From Marimicrobium sp913061115 (GTDB lineage: Bacteria > Pseudomonadota > Gammaproteobacteria > Pseudomonadales > Halieaceae): DNA of 64,000 nucleotides. Positions 1 through 8,735 of the stretch are shown one piece after another. The position numbers and the translations under genes were made by a program. Position 1 is the first letter of the stretch, and every line of letters begins with the position of its first letter. Below the pieces are notes generated by a model. That model searched no databases. It was not told the DNA's origin and was given only the letters and a program-made list of their open reading frames with translations. The stretch covers positions 3,286,001 to 3,350,000 of the forward strand of contig NZ_CP159826.1 in assembly GCF_047729875.1 (NCBI RefSeq), given 5' to 3'.

Positions 1-54
1 AATCCGGCCACGAGTATTGAGGTTGCAGGTCCGAGTGTTTTGAATGGTCAATGA
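1..54 (+). other. Possible 3' end of a gene cut by the window edge
   Basis: Frame 1 is open from the first base to a TGA at 52-54 and gives 17 residues ending VAGPSVLNGQ. The MITE terminal repeat starts at the very next base, so the element may have landed just behind the stop codon. The stretch is too short to identify, and a chance open frame of this length is common. Confidence 0.2.
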
Positions 55-214
55 GGTACTGACAAGTTAACTTGAGGTGGTGGGCTGGGATTACACAAAA
101 TGGCCCCTGGCCCGATAGACTAGGTTGGCCAGCGCCACTTTGGCTCGATTGCGGGGCATATAGCTGCTTTCAATTATCACTTTTTCAGCGAAAATAAGTT
201 AACTTGTCAGTACC
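55..214. mobile_element. MITE-like element, copy 1, with IS6-type ends
   Basis: A perfect 19-bp inverted repeat, GGTACTGACAAGTTAACTT at 55-73 and its complement at 196-214, bounds a 160-bp non-coding unit. The same ends, with a few changes, bound the IS6-like element at 15653-16427. A second copy of the unit, in the opposite orientation, lies at 10632-10789 and matches it across much of the interior. It is best explained as a non-autonomous element moved in trans by the IS6-like transposase. No target duplication is visible at its edges. The 148 bases that follow (215-362) hold no gene I can recognise. Confidence 0.8.
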
Positions 215-362
215 CTCATAGAGTTACAGTTTAACGCTATTGAATGTCTAGCAAACCCAGGGAAGTCCAGTTCAGGAAACTTCCTCACTAATCCTGCTAA
301 CTTAACTGTAGACATGCGCGAAATACCCGCCTACTGGTCGACATCCGCATCCGAAAAAGTCA

Positions 363-1658
363 TTAGAATACGTATACGATCCAGATCCCACCGCGTAATT
401 CATCATAATCACCGGTCGACGCGCTGGAATCTCCCTGTTCATAACCCAGTGAGTAGACTACTGAAAATTGACGTGTCAGTGTCTGATTGACCTCAAAGCC
501 AACATTAACAATAGTGTAGTCATCTCGAGCATTGTTATTTTTGAAACTGAAATCACGGTAGCCAAGCAGCACCCCCCCAGTCAGCAAGCTATTTATCTGG
601 TAAGTGAGAGAAGTCCCGAAGGCATATTCATCGGAGTCATTATCTAACTCTTCATAATCTTCTGACTGCACTAAAACCGCAGCACTGAACAAACACGCCC
701 CACATAAGGCTGAATTACTATATTCCAGCTCTAGGTAGGTTAGCTCAAAAACATCGACTTCCAGAGCGCTGTTGTAAAAATCACCTATATCGACAAAATC
801 TCCGACTTCACCTCCTCTAGAGGTGTCTGTTAACTCGTGTAATCCGGCCAGCCGCCAACTAGAAGAACGGCTCAAATAGATTGTTTCCGCCTGAAAATAA
901 CCCCCATTGGCATCACCCGACTCGCGCTGCGATGTATTATAGCCAACATCAATGTTGTAACTTAGCTTCGAAAGCGATGCACTGTAACCAATGGTGGCGC
1001 GGTAGTATTGATTGTCCCCAAGGCCGGCATCAAACTTGACGTCCTGATAGTTTATATTGACGGAGGCAACATCAACTTCAGATAAACTGCGTTGCCAGCT
1101 AATACTAGCACCGGTACTGTTTGAGTTTTGCTGGTCGCTGTCATCGTAACTTGTGTCGGAATACGATAGGCCGGTATATATTGCATCGGACGCCGATGGC
1201 CGCAGTATTAATTCAGGACCAATAGTCGTAATTGCGCGGACTTCGCGATTAGACTGAATATTTGCCAAGGCTCTATCCCTGACGAGGTTGCGACGGTTGT
1301 TTTCCAACGTCCAGTATAATTGGTCATCCATTTGTTCATAGGTTATCGATGCGTCACCGGTGATTTCGGCCTGATCGCTTTGAGTATTTTCATCGTAGAC
1401 GGTAAATCTAGTGATGTAATCGAGTTCGGCGATAACTGAGCTACTTTCATAATTTAAACCTAACGCTGCAATGGCCTGCTGTTCGAGTTCAGAGCGCTCT
1501 CCTGTTGACGTTTTCAGTGCATTGCTGGAATGCTCTAAACCAGCGCCGAGCTCAACCGTTGTCTCCAGTGGCGACGCCTGCAGAGACTGCAGCGATAGTG
1601 CTAATAACGTTACCGTTAGCGGCGTGAAGCCGAGCGCTTTTTGACTTTTTCGATTCAT
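363..1658 (-). CDS. Outer-membrane beta-barrel protein of an exopolysaccharide locus
   Basis: A 431-residue protein with a signal peptide (cleavage probably near residue 28, after LQAS) followed by alternating polar/hydrophobic segments typical of a beta-barrel. It ends in aromatic residues (IVYVF), as outer-membrane proteins usually do. It resembles the EpsL/BBP2-type barrels that accompany Wza and Wzz proteins in PEP-CTERM-type EPS clusters, where they are thought to serve polymer export. Its start codon overlaps the stop of the upstream chain-length gene by one base (TAATG), so the two are translationally coupled. The family assignment rests on architecture and context and is moderately sure. 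Confidence 0.7.
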   Translation of the reverse strand: MNRKSQKALGFTPLTVTLLALSLQSLQASPLETTVELGAGLEHSSNALKTSTGERSELEQQAIAALGLNYESSSVIAELDYITRFTVYDENTQSDQAEITGDASITYEQMDDQLYWTLENNRRNLVRDRALANIQSNREVRAITTIGPELILRPSASDAIYTGLSYSDTSYDDSDQQNSNSTGASISWQRSLSEVDVASVNINYQDVKFDAGLGDNQYYRATIGYSASLSKLSYNIDVGYNTSQRESGDANGGYFQAETIYLSRSSSWRLAGLHELTDTSRGGEVGDFVDIGDFYNSALEVDVFELTYLELEYSNSALCGACLFSAAVLVQSEDYEELDNDSDEYAFGTSLTYQINSLLTGGVLLGYRDFSFKNNNARDDYTIVNVGFEVNQTLTRQFSVVYSLGYEQGDSSASTGDYDELRGGIWIVYVF

Positions 1659-2116
1659 TATAGCAAGCGATCTGCGGCCTGAACTTCGCCGACAGTCGAT
1701 TTAAGCTCCTCTATCTGTAATCGAAGCTGACTTTTTCGAGCACTGACGGCGTTCTCATTGGCATCTAAATTATTTGACTTGAATGCTTTTAACTTATGTT
1801 CAGCGGCTAATAACGCGTTCTTGTACCAGACAACGTGCTGTTCAACGAATTCATAGGTACTTAGACTGTCGTCGAAGCGCCGCTCCGCGTTGTCCAGGAT
1901 AAACGCGTCGACTACCGAATTGACAAATTCAAAAGAACGGTCCTGACTGGTATTTTCGAAACTGACGCGAAAATAGTTCTTCCCTTCATTCTGAATTTCA
2001 GTCACCTCCGCCCTCCCTCGTAATAGCCTCTCAATGACACTAGTCATGTCAGCATAGAGCATAGTGTTTGTTTCATAACGTTCAGGCCAATACACTTCCA
2101 TCACCACAAAGCCCAA
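1658..2116 (-). pseudogene. Decayed Wzz/GNVR-type polysaccharide chain-length protein
   Basis: The 152 codons match pieces of a chain-length determinant that is normally about 500 residues. An N-terminal piece (YWPERYETNTMLYADMTSVI, then LLRGRAEV) is joined directly to a later periplasmic piece (YFRVSFENTSQDRSFEFVN) and to the coiled-coil start near residues 90-150. The sequence then stops at AADRLL. The intervening ~70 residues, the second half of the coiled coil and the C-terminal membrane helix are all missing. Upstream, in the same frame, a poor hydrophobic stretch runs into a stop, so the first membrane helix is damaged too. The reading start is a TTG. It sits between the Wza-like gene and the barrel gene, where an intact copy is expected. 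Confidence 0.7.
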
Positions 2117-2245
2117 GGAGGTAAAAATAAAAACATCAACTACTCAAGAGCGGCACGCGATAATCTCACACGATATAGCCTTGAGCAAATCGACTAAAAA
2201 TGTTGCTCACATCCACCTGTAACGGCCTCGTTGCTAACAAACTGG

Positions 2246-2923
2246 CTAGAATGAGCGCTCGGGAACGGTGACGATATCAGACGGAACCAGCATATAATTG
2301 GATTCCAGCTTGCCCTCTGTCAAAATATCGTCTAAGTAAATAGGATATACTTTTATCTGGCCTTCAGATTTTCGATAGAGCTTCGAATTATTAGATACTG
2401 CGAATTCGTTGGGGCCGCCAGCGAGTAAGACCAAATCTAACACCGTCATACCTTTGCGATAGGGTACCGACTGCGGGCTATTAACCGCGCCTGTCACTCG
2501 TATACGCTGTTGGAAGTTAGAGCTAATGGGGTCGGTTACAATCACTGACACCTGGGGGTTCTTAAGGTATTCTGACAGCCTGATGGTAATAGATTCGCTC
2601 AAAGACTCGGCGCTGAAACCCGCGGCCATTACATCGCCGATCAGTGACATCGATATTTTACCGTCGGGCCTAACAGGAACAGCGAGGCTTAACCGATCAT
2701 CGCCCCATACTTCTACACGTATCTCATCGCCTACGCCGATCTTATACTCTTCCGAACTGTACCCCTGAACATTAATCGGCATATCCGACATATCTGACAT
2801 AGTGCGCGATGAACTGCCGCAACCGTTTAATACCAGGGCCATTGCTGCAACGATCAGCAGTAAAAGGGGTTTGTTGCGCTTTAGCAAATTGCGCGATGAA
2901 AAAAACCGTGAAATGTCCATCAT
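2246..2923 (-). CDS. Wza-like polysaccharide export lipoprotein
   Basis: A 225-residue lipoprotein. Residues 1-35 form a signal peptide ending in the lipobox LVLNGC, with Cys35 as the lipidation site. A polysaccharide export (Poly_export) domain follows, recognisable from EYKIGVGDEIRVEVWGDDRL, then a beta-grasp/SLBB segment (RVTGAVNSPQSVPYRKGMTV, LAGGPNEFA). Length and layout fit the short Wza proteins of PEP-CTERM/XrtA EPS clusters, which form the outer-membrane export channel. It heads the leftward operon with the broken chain-length gene and the barrel. The gap of ~130 bases to the next coding segment suggests sequence has been lost there. Confidence 0.88.
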   Translation of the reverse strand: MMDISRFFSSRNLLKRNKPLLLLIVAAMALVLNGCGSSSRTMSDMSDMPINVQGYSSEEYKIGVGDEIRVEVWGDDRLSLAVPVRPDGKISMSLIGDVMAAGFSAESLSESITIRLSEYLKNPQVSVIVTDPISSNFQQRIRVTGAVNSPQSVPYRKGMTVLDLVLLAGGPNEFAVSNNSKLYRKSEGQIKVYPIYLDDILTEGKLESNYMLVPSDIVTVPERSF

Positions 2924-3470
2924 TAACTGACTCCTGTTCCAAGCAGTATAACTTCAACGATCTGCAAGGCGGTTAATATATCCAACAGTAAACTGTGATT
3001 TTTGGTGTAATACAAATCTTAACGAACAGTCTTCATAAATAAACGATCGTCCCTTCCCAGCTTTAAACCGATTGCAAGCGAGTCGAGGTTTGCATCGAGA
3101 TGATTCGTAAATTTGCCAGCTGACGATGAGTATAGACTTCTGGAGGAGCACTTCAATCCTCGTATACCTCTTAAAACACAGACACTTTAATCACACAAAC
3201 TTCAAACGCAAACACTTTTTTAAGGGGGCAATGAATGCCGCTCGCCACGGTTTAAGCATACCTTGTCTGTCAGCGGAGGATCTAAATGAAGTCAGTGTAG
3301 ACAAACCTTTTTGCACAATTATTACGCTCTTGAGTCCGCAAGTGCTATGTCGTGCTCTCAGCATATTCATCCAACAGTCTACTGATGCACTGTGTGCGAT
3401 TCCCATGAAAAATAATATGCTGATCAGTGAGATCAGCGCTTTCTGAGAGTGTTGCGGGAAAACGCTGCTA
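2924..3470. other. Divergent intergenic region, left half
   Basis: About 550 bases between the Wza-like gene and the regulatory elements of the GT2 synthase. Overlapping short open frames exist on both strands but have no family resemblance, no good ribosome sites and no codon pattern, so I do not call genes here. The leftward export operon must be transcribed from within this stretch. I see no clear sigma-54 site facing left. Confidence 0.5.
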
Positions 3471-3536
3471 GGTGTCGGGGTTTTTACACCCGACAGAAAA
3501 AAACGCAGAAAAGTGTCAGAATTTTTTACACTGTCC
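3471..3536 (+). promoter_or_regulatory. Two related palindromes upstream of the sigma-54 promoter
   Basis: The first palindrome has TGTCGGG at 3473-3479 and CCCGACA at 3489-3495, nested with GGTGT/ACACC. The second, at 3512-3532, has AGTGT...ACACT. Both share the core pattern GTGTC, three to four bases, TTTTT, ACAC. Their centres are about 41 bp apart, close to four helical turns. They lie roughly 85-150 bp upstream of the expected transcription start, the usual place for binding of a sigma-54 enhancer-binding protein such as the PrsR-type regulators of EPS clusters. The identity of the regulator is inference. Confidence 0.55.
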
Positions 3537-3592
3537 TTTTTTATAAATATAATTTTGAAAAAAAGTCTATATTTTTCATGTCTTTACATTAG

Positions 3593-3609
3593 CTGGCATG
3601 AATATTGCT
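3593..3609 (+). promoter_or_regulatory. Sigma-54 (-24/-12) promoter for the GT2 synthase operon
   Basis: The sequence CTGGCATGAATATTGCT matches the RpoN consensus TGGCACG-N4-TTGCW with one change (C to T). The invariant GG (3595-3596) and GC (3607-3608) are exactly 12 bp apart. Transcription would begin near 3620, giving a ~55-base leader before the ATG at 3675. The region upstream is very AT-rich, with runs of A and T that could help bending. Two palindromes upstream fit activator sites. Confidence 0.75.
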
Positions 3610-3674
3610 GTGTTTATCCTTTCCCAGAGTTTGGCGCCAATCGCTAAACTGGAACTGTGTAAAGGAACCAAGGA

Positions 3675-6083
3675 ATGGCGGATCAATTACAAACATCAGA
3701 GACTCTGCTGTCGCAACAGAGCCCTCAGTTTACCAACGTTTTACCCAATGCTGTGAGTCGACTTACGGTTCCCGGCGCTAGATTTGCTATCTTTTTTACA
3801 GTCGTGGCTTGGCTGGCATATGTTGTGGAACAATGTATCAGATTAGGTGGGCTAGACCTCACTGCAGCTGCGGTTGTCGAAGCGCTCGCTTATGTTACAA
3901 CCGTTACGCTACTGACGATGTCATGCCTGGCTTTTATGATTACTCGGCTAGGACATTATGAGCGCATTAAGGTTCATCAGCGTGTCCAGCGCAATGAAAT
4001 TGATGACTGCTTAGAGACCGACGCTCCAACTATCACAGTTCTGGTCCCGTCTTATCGTGAAGAAGAAAGAACGATTCGACAAACCGTTTTATCTGCAGCT
4101 TTACAAGAATATCCGGACCTCAAAGTTGTACTGCTTGTTGATGATCCACCCTATCCAACAGACCCAGAAGATCAGGCTACATTAGATGCGTCTAGGGCAG
4201 TTTCTGCGCAACTTTCGCGCGAGCTAAGCAAGCCGTTCGCTGAGTTCAAAAGCGCTCTAGCTGCATTTGATCTAAAAGCCTCAGGTGACCTTGAGGCACG
4301 CATGTGTCCTGAAATTTTACTGAGCTTGAGCAAACATTACGAATCTGCCGTTAGCTGGTTTGAAGTAGAACGTCAAAAAATGCCGATAAATGATCATGTT
4401 GATCGCTTTTTTGCGGTAGACGTTCTAGAGCGTATTGCGACAGATTTGCGGATGACCGCTAGCGCTTTAAGGTCGGCAGCTGTCGAGCCTGATGTACTTC
4501 TGACAGTGTCGAGAGTGCGCCAGCTACACATCCGTTTGGTCAACATTTTCCAGGCCGACATTTCCTATTTCGAGCGTAAGCGTTTCGCATCGTTATCCCA
4601 TGAACCCAACAAAGCGATGAACCTAAACAGCTACATTGGTTTAATGGGGGGGCGGTTTTCCAGAATACCCTCGGCTCGTGGGCCTGTTCTGAAACCTACT
4701 TCGGGTCACGCTGCCGATTTCGCAATACCCGATACCGATTACCTTTTGACGTTGGATGCCGACAGTATTTTGTTGCCAGAGTACTGTTTACGACTGGTAT
4801 ATCACATGGAGCAAGAGGGTAATAAGCGGGTAGCGGTTGCCCAAACGCCATACATAAGTTTTCCAGGGCCGCCCGCGGCGATTGAACGCATTGCCGGTGC
4901 CACGACTGATATCCAGCATATTGTCCATCAAGGCATGCAGCGGCACGAGGCTGCATTCTGGGTCGGCGCTAACGCAGTGATTCGTAAATCAGCGCTGATG
5001 GAGCTAGAGGAGCGCGAAAATGAGAACGGCTTCGAAATTAAGCGATACATCAGTGATCGGACGGTAATTGAAGACACCGAATCGAGTGTGGGCTTAAGAC
5101 GACTCGGCTGGAAAATATATAACTACCCCGAGCGTCTGAGTTATAGCGCCACTCCGCCTGACTTCGGTACGCTGGTCGTTCAACGGCAACGTTGGGCCAA
5201 TGGCGGACTGATTATCTTGCCGAAATTATTAAGCGTTTTCTGGAAAAAGGACCGCAACCAGCAACGGCGGGAAAAAGACAGAAACCAGCAACGGCCGGAA
5301 CAAGACAAAAACCAGCAGCATCGGCAAGAAGATAAAAATCTGCAGCGCAGGCAAGAAGATAAAAAAAAGCACAAGATTGGCGTGCTGGAGCTATTTTTAC
5401 GTGTCTCCTATCTAGCCTCCATAGCTTGGACAAGCCTTTGCTTGTGTATTTTATTCTTCTACCCGTTTGCAGACGGATTGTTGAGCAGAACGGCTGTTGT
5501 CATTGCGCTGCCGTATTTTATCGCCATGACGCTTGATCTGAGTTGGCTAGGTTATCGCAAGCGGGATATTCTAGCGATCTACGGCTTCAACTTGCTGTTG
5601 CTGCCGGTCAATATAGTAGGGACTGTTGAGTCGATTGTTCAAATGATCGGTGGCCATAAACTCGCGTTCGCACGGACCCCTAAAGTCGCCGATAGAACGC
5701 CGGCCCCACTCTCTTTATTATGGGTTGTCACCACTTTTTTTGTGTGGTCTGTATGGACCCTGCGAAATGATGTCATTGATCAGGATTATCTCCATATGAT
5801 TTTTACTGTGACCAATCTGGCCATGCTTTCGTTGGGCTGTGTTTGGTTTATCGGTATGACCAACTTCTTTTCTGATATTTTTCATAACCTGAAAAACTTT
5901 GTCTATGTCCCCTTGCGTGCCGCAGTTCCAGTTGCGCAAGAGGATCTCCCGGACTGGGCATCGGTTTTGTATGTCGGCAGTTCGCTTCCTCTGAACCACG
6001 TCGCTAATGCTGAAGTCGCGGCAAGTTCGCCATCTGAGGTTGCTTCTGAAAGCTCTCCTTCGCCATTAATGCATCAGGCATAG
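3675..6083 (+). CDS. Processive family-2 glycosyltransferase (beta-glycan synthase)
   Basis: An 802-residue inner-membrane synthase. Two N-terminal helices (about residues 33-90) precede the GT-A domain. Its motifs are VPSYREEERTI, the UDP-binding Asp in VDDPP (~154), the metal site LDADS (~359), the acceptor-site stretch with IEDTE, and the processive-synthase motif QRQRW (~501-505). A ~200-residue, mostly helical insertion separates the first Asp from the DAD site, longer than in cellulose synthases. A charged repeat (residues 525-560) follows QRQRW, then about five membrane helices. The motifs place it with cellulose, chitin and PNAG synthases; the sugar cannot be read from sequence. Its neighbours (GH18-like protein with chitin-binding modules, chitinase) favour a GlcNAc polymer. 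RBS: AAGGAACCAAGG before ATG. Confidence 0.85.
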   Translation: MADQLQTSETLLSQQSPQFTNVLPNAVSRLTVPGARFAIFFTVVAWLAYVVEQCIRLGGLDLTAAAVVEALAYVTTVTLLTMSCLAFMITRLGHYERIKVHQRVQRNEIDDCLETDAPTITVLVPSYREEERTIRQTVLSAALQEYPDLKVVLLVDDPPYPTDPEDQATLDASRAVSAQLSRELSKPFAEFKSALAAFDLKASGDLEARMCPEILLSLSKHYESAVSWFEVERQKMPINDHVDRFFAVDVLERIATDLRMTASALRSAAVEPDVLLTVSRVRQLHIRLVNIFQADISYFERKRFASLSHEPNKAMNLNSYIGLMGGRFSRIPSARGPVLKPTSGHAADFAIPDTDYLLTLDADSILLPEYCLRLVYHMEQEGNKRVAVAQTPYISFPGPPAAIERIAGATTDIQHIVHQGMQRHEAAFWVGANAVIRKSALMELEERENENGFEIKRYISDRTVIEDTESSVGLRRLGWKIYNYPERLSYSATPPDFGTLVVQRQRWANGGLIILPKLLSVFWKKDRNQQRREKDRNQQRPEQDKNQQHRQEDKNLQRRQEDKKKHKIGVLELFLRVSYLASIAWTSLCLCILFFYPFADGLLSRTAVVIALPYFIAMTLDLSWLGYRKRDILAIYGFNLLLLPVNIVGTVESIVQMIGGHKLAFARTPKVADRTPAPLSLLWVVTTFFVWSVWTLRNDVIDQDYLHMIFTVTNLAMLSLGCVWFIGMTNFFSDIFHNLKNFVYVPLRAAVPVAQEDLPDWASVLYVGSSLPLNHVANAEVAASSPSEVASESSPSPLMHQA
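5247..5372 (+). repeat. Degenerate 27-bp tandem repeat inside the GT2 gene
   Basis: Four full units start at 5247, 5274, 5301 and 5328, with a partial fifth after that. Each encodes a nine-residue unit like KDRNQQRRE. The array keeps frame and lies in the cytosolic stretch between the QRQRW motif and the next membrane helices. The protein segment is very basic and hydrophilic and is probably disordered. Confidence 0.85.
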
Positions 6084-6094
6084 GGAAAGTCGTC

Positions 6095-8734
6095 GTGGAA
6101 AAAAAGAATATAAAACGGCACCGCTTGTCGATTGCCCGCCTCTTGCTTGCGATCCTGCTGGTTGGAGGATTCGGGGGTTTCGCAGTCGCGACCGTATGGA
6201 GAGCGGGCGTTGATATGTATGTTTACGCGCAGGGTACAGGTCCAACCTGGGTTGCCCCTTATGTTGATATCACCTCTAAACCCGAGGTCTATTTCGAAAG
6301 TGCAGAGGATTCGTTACTAAAAAATGTAGTTATCGGTTCGATCGTCTCTAGCCGGCTTGATCCAAAGCAGCCAACATGGGGTTCTTATTATGACTTGGAC
6401 GCAGCCGCACGTGCACTGGACCTGGATCGCAGATTGGTTCGGTTCCGAGAGGAAGGTGGGGTCGCGATAATATCATTTGGAGGAGATGCTACAAGCGAGA
6501 TGGCATCGGTGAATAGCAACGCGGAAGATTTAGCGGCGGCTTACCAAGCGGTGATCAGTCGTTATGAATTAGAGACGTTGGACTTCGACTTGAATAACGC
6601 TGTGCTTGCAGACGTAGTCGCCACAGAACGGCGAGTTGCCGCTCTTCAGAGTCTTCAGCGCGACAATCCAAATATTCAAGTTTGGTTGTCTCTGCCCGTA
6701 TCGATGGAGGGCCTAACAGCGGGCGGGATCACGATGATCGAAAGCGCATTACTCGCTGGGGTCGAGCTAGCCGGCGTTAACGTCAGGACTATGGATTATG
6801 GGCTGTCAAGATCCGGCGACTTGTCCTTGTGGGATCTGACTCGACTTTCGTTGATGGCGACGAAGCAGCAACTAGCGGAGATTTTTTCGGCCTCAGGTCA
6901 GCCGAAAGACGATGTTGAGCTCTGGGGGATGATAGGTGTGACCCCTATGATCGGTAAAAATCAAACGGCAAGGGAGACGTTTACGCTTAAGACCGCCAAT
7001 GCGCTAATAGATTTTCTACGCGAACACCAAGTCGGGCGGGTATCTTTTCTAACGGTTAATCGAGACCGGCCTTGTGGTGTTGGAGATGGTGTTAAAAAGG
7101 CGTCTGGTACCTGCAGCGGAATCGACCAAATAAAATATGAGTTTGCTAAGTTGTTCATCGATCGCTTTCCGGCCTCGCTCTCAAACACAGCTGCAGGTGG
7201 TCAACAAGACTTTTTGCCTCCAGTGGGTGTCGCAATGAACCACGCAGAATTATACCCGTACCCGCTTTGGCGCCAGCAAACGGACTACGACGAAACTGAA
7301 AAAGTGGTCTGGCAGGGACGGGTTTATAAAGCGAAATGGCACACCCGAGGCAAGCAACCGGATGCCCCGGTCCTTGAATCTTGGGATAGCCCGTGGCTTT
7401 ATCTGGGGCCGGTTCTGGAAAGCGATCGAAAGGCTGTCCAATTGGCAAACGCCAATTCCAGTGACAGGATAAAGTGGACGCCTGAACGGGTATTTCTAAC
7501 TGACGATGAAGCGGTACACAACGACATGATGTTTCGCGCTCGGTGGTGGACTCAAGGAGAGCCTCCAGCCTATAACACCGAGCGTTCTTACGATCACCCT
7601 TGGGAGTTTTTGGGGGCTGTGAATTGCGAGGGCGGCACCTGCAATAAGAGCGGAAGGGCCGCGTCTCTTCTAGTCAACTATGGTGGCCTAAGCGGTGTTA
7701 GTCTGGAAATCCGTGAAGAGGATGATGGTATCTCAGGTTCTGGGACTCTTGTTCAATCGCATGCTGTACAAACTGGTCAGAAGACCTATAAGTTATGGAA
7801 GGGATCCTACGACCTTATCTTCAAAGTTGGCTCGAGTGAGTTGATTCTCGACAGTGTCGACTGTGAAAGTAGGTCATGCACTGCCGGCAACATCACCTCG
7901 ACCTTAGCGGTAAATTACGAAGGGTTGACCAATATCACTATGGCGCTGCATCAACCAGACGCAGTTCAGAAGACGACGGGCCAAATCATCGATGTCCGAA
8001 CGGCTCAGAGTGGCCAAAAAACCTATAAGGTCCTGCGCGGTCATTATGACCTGGTGTTCGAGATGGGACCATCCAGGTTCATTGTTGACTCGTTGGATTG
8101 TACTAATCGCAACTGCAGTCCTGGTGATATTGCTGCGACGATGTCCGTAGATTTTCAAAATCTTGAGGATATATCGATGGAGATACGGGTTGCAGATGGA
8201 CGCGCTGGTAGTTCAGGCCCAATGGTGCAACTGCTCACGGCGCAAAGCGGCCACAAAACTTATCACGTGTTCTTCAACCAGTACGATCTTATCTTTAAAC
8301 AAGGCGCCTCAGAGTTGATCAAGGATGCTGTTGACTGCCGTTCTGACAATTGCGATGCGGGTAGAATTGCGGCGGACCTTACGGTTGATCTAGGTGAGGC
8401 AGCCGCTTCGGTGGAGATTCGTATCGATGATGGTCAGCAGGGGAGCACCGGTGGTTTAGTTAAAATTCATCCCAGCCAAAGTGGTGTGCAGCGGTATTCA
8501 GTGCTCAGAGGCATCTATGATGTCTCCATGAAGGATCAAGACTGGACACTCGTTGAAGATGCTATCGATTGTTCTGACAAAGCATGTAAATTGCGCAGAA
8601 ACTCGCGGCTACCTGACGTTCAAATAGTAAAACTTGAAAAAGAACTGGCAGCGCTGGGGGAACAGTATATGCCCAGCCACCCCGATTATATTTCATTGCT
8701 TACGCGTATTGAGCAGTTGCAGGATAATAGGTAA
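6095..8734 (+). CDS. Membrane-anchored GH18-like protein with chitin-binding modules and repeats
   Basis: An 879-residue protein starting at GTG, 11 bases after the synthase. An N-terminal anchor (residues ~13-33) is followed by a GH18 domain of the PF-ChiA-like type (residues ~45-360; WGSYYDL, IISFGG, MDYG, GMIGVTPMIG). Its catalytic motif reads DFDLNN (163-168) where active relatives have DFDIEG, so the proton-donor Glu is Asn167 and hydrolysis is unlikely. Two CBM5/12-type modules follow (AKWHTRG...PW ~385-435; RARWWTQGEPP...PW ~463-505). Then come five repeats of ~66 residues (509-838), each with a paired-Cys motif. The C-terminus (ELAALGEQYMPSHPDYISLL) resembles Wzz-type chain-length proteins. 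Likely role: periplasmic binding or length control of the synthase product. Function is inferred. Confidence 0.8.
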   Translation: MEKKNIKRHRLSIARLLLAILLVGGFGGFAVATVWRAGVDMYVYAQGTGPTWVAPYVDITSKPEVYFESAEDSLLKNVVIGSIVSSRLDPKQPTWGSYYDLDAAARALDLDRRLVRFREEGGVAIISFGGDATSEMASVNSNAEDLAAAYQAVISRYELETLDFDLNNAVLADVVATERRVAALQSLQRDNPNIQVWLSLPVSMEGLTAGGITMIESALLAGVELAGVNVRTMDYGLSRSGDLSLWDLTRLSLMATKQQLAEIFSASGQPKDDVELWGMIGVTPMIGKNQTARETFTLKTANALIDFLREHQVGRVSFLTVNRDRPCGVGDGVKKASGTCSGIDQIKYEFAKLFIDRFPASLSNTAAGGQQDFLPPVGVAMNHAELYPYPLWRQQTDYDETEKVVWQGRVYKAKWHTRGKQPDAPVLESWDSPWLYLGPVLESDRKAVQLANANSSDRIKWTPERVFLTDDEAVHNDMMFRARWWTQGEPPAYNTERSYDHPWEFLGAVNCEGGTCNKSGRAASLLVNYGGLSGVSLEIREEDDGISGSGTLVQSHAVQTGQKTYKLWKGSYDLIFKVGSSELILDSVDCESRSCTAGNITSTLAVNYEGLTNITMALHQPDAVQKTTGQIIDVRTAQSGQKTYKVLRGHYDLVFEMGPSRFIVDSLDCTNRNCSPGDIAATMSVDFQNLEDISMEIRVADGRAGSSGPMVQLLTAQSGHKTYHVFFNQYDLIFKQGASELIKDAVDCRSDNCDAGRIAADLTVDLGEAAASVEIRIDDGQQGSTGGLVKIHPSQSGVQRYSVLRGIYDVSMKDQDWTLVEDAIDCSDKACKLRRNSRLPDVQIVKLEKELAALGEQYMPSHPDYISLLTRIEQLQDNR

Positions 8735-8735
8735 C

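Noticed and set aside
3126..3446. 106-codon open frame upstream of the GT2 synthase
   Set aside because: No family likeness, no ribosome site, overlaps an equally open frame on the other strand, and lies in regulatory DNA.
5180..5433. Cys- and Phe-rich minus-strand frames across the GT2 repeat
   Set aside because: They are antisense shadows produced by the 27-bp coding repeat.
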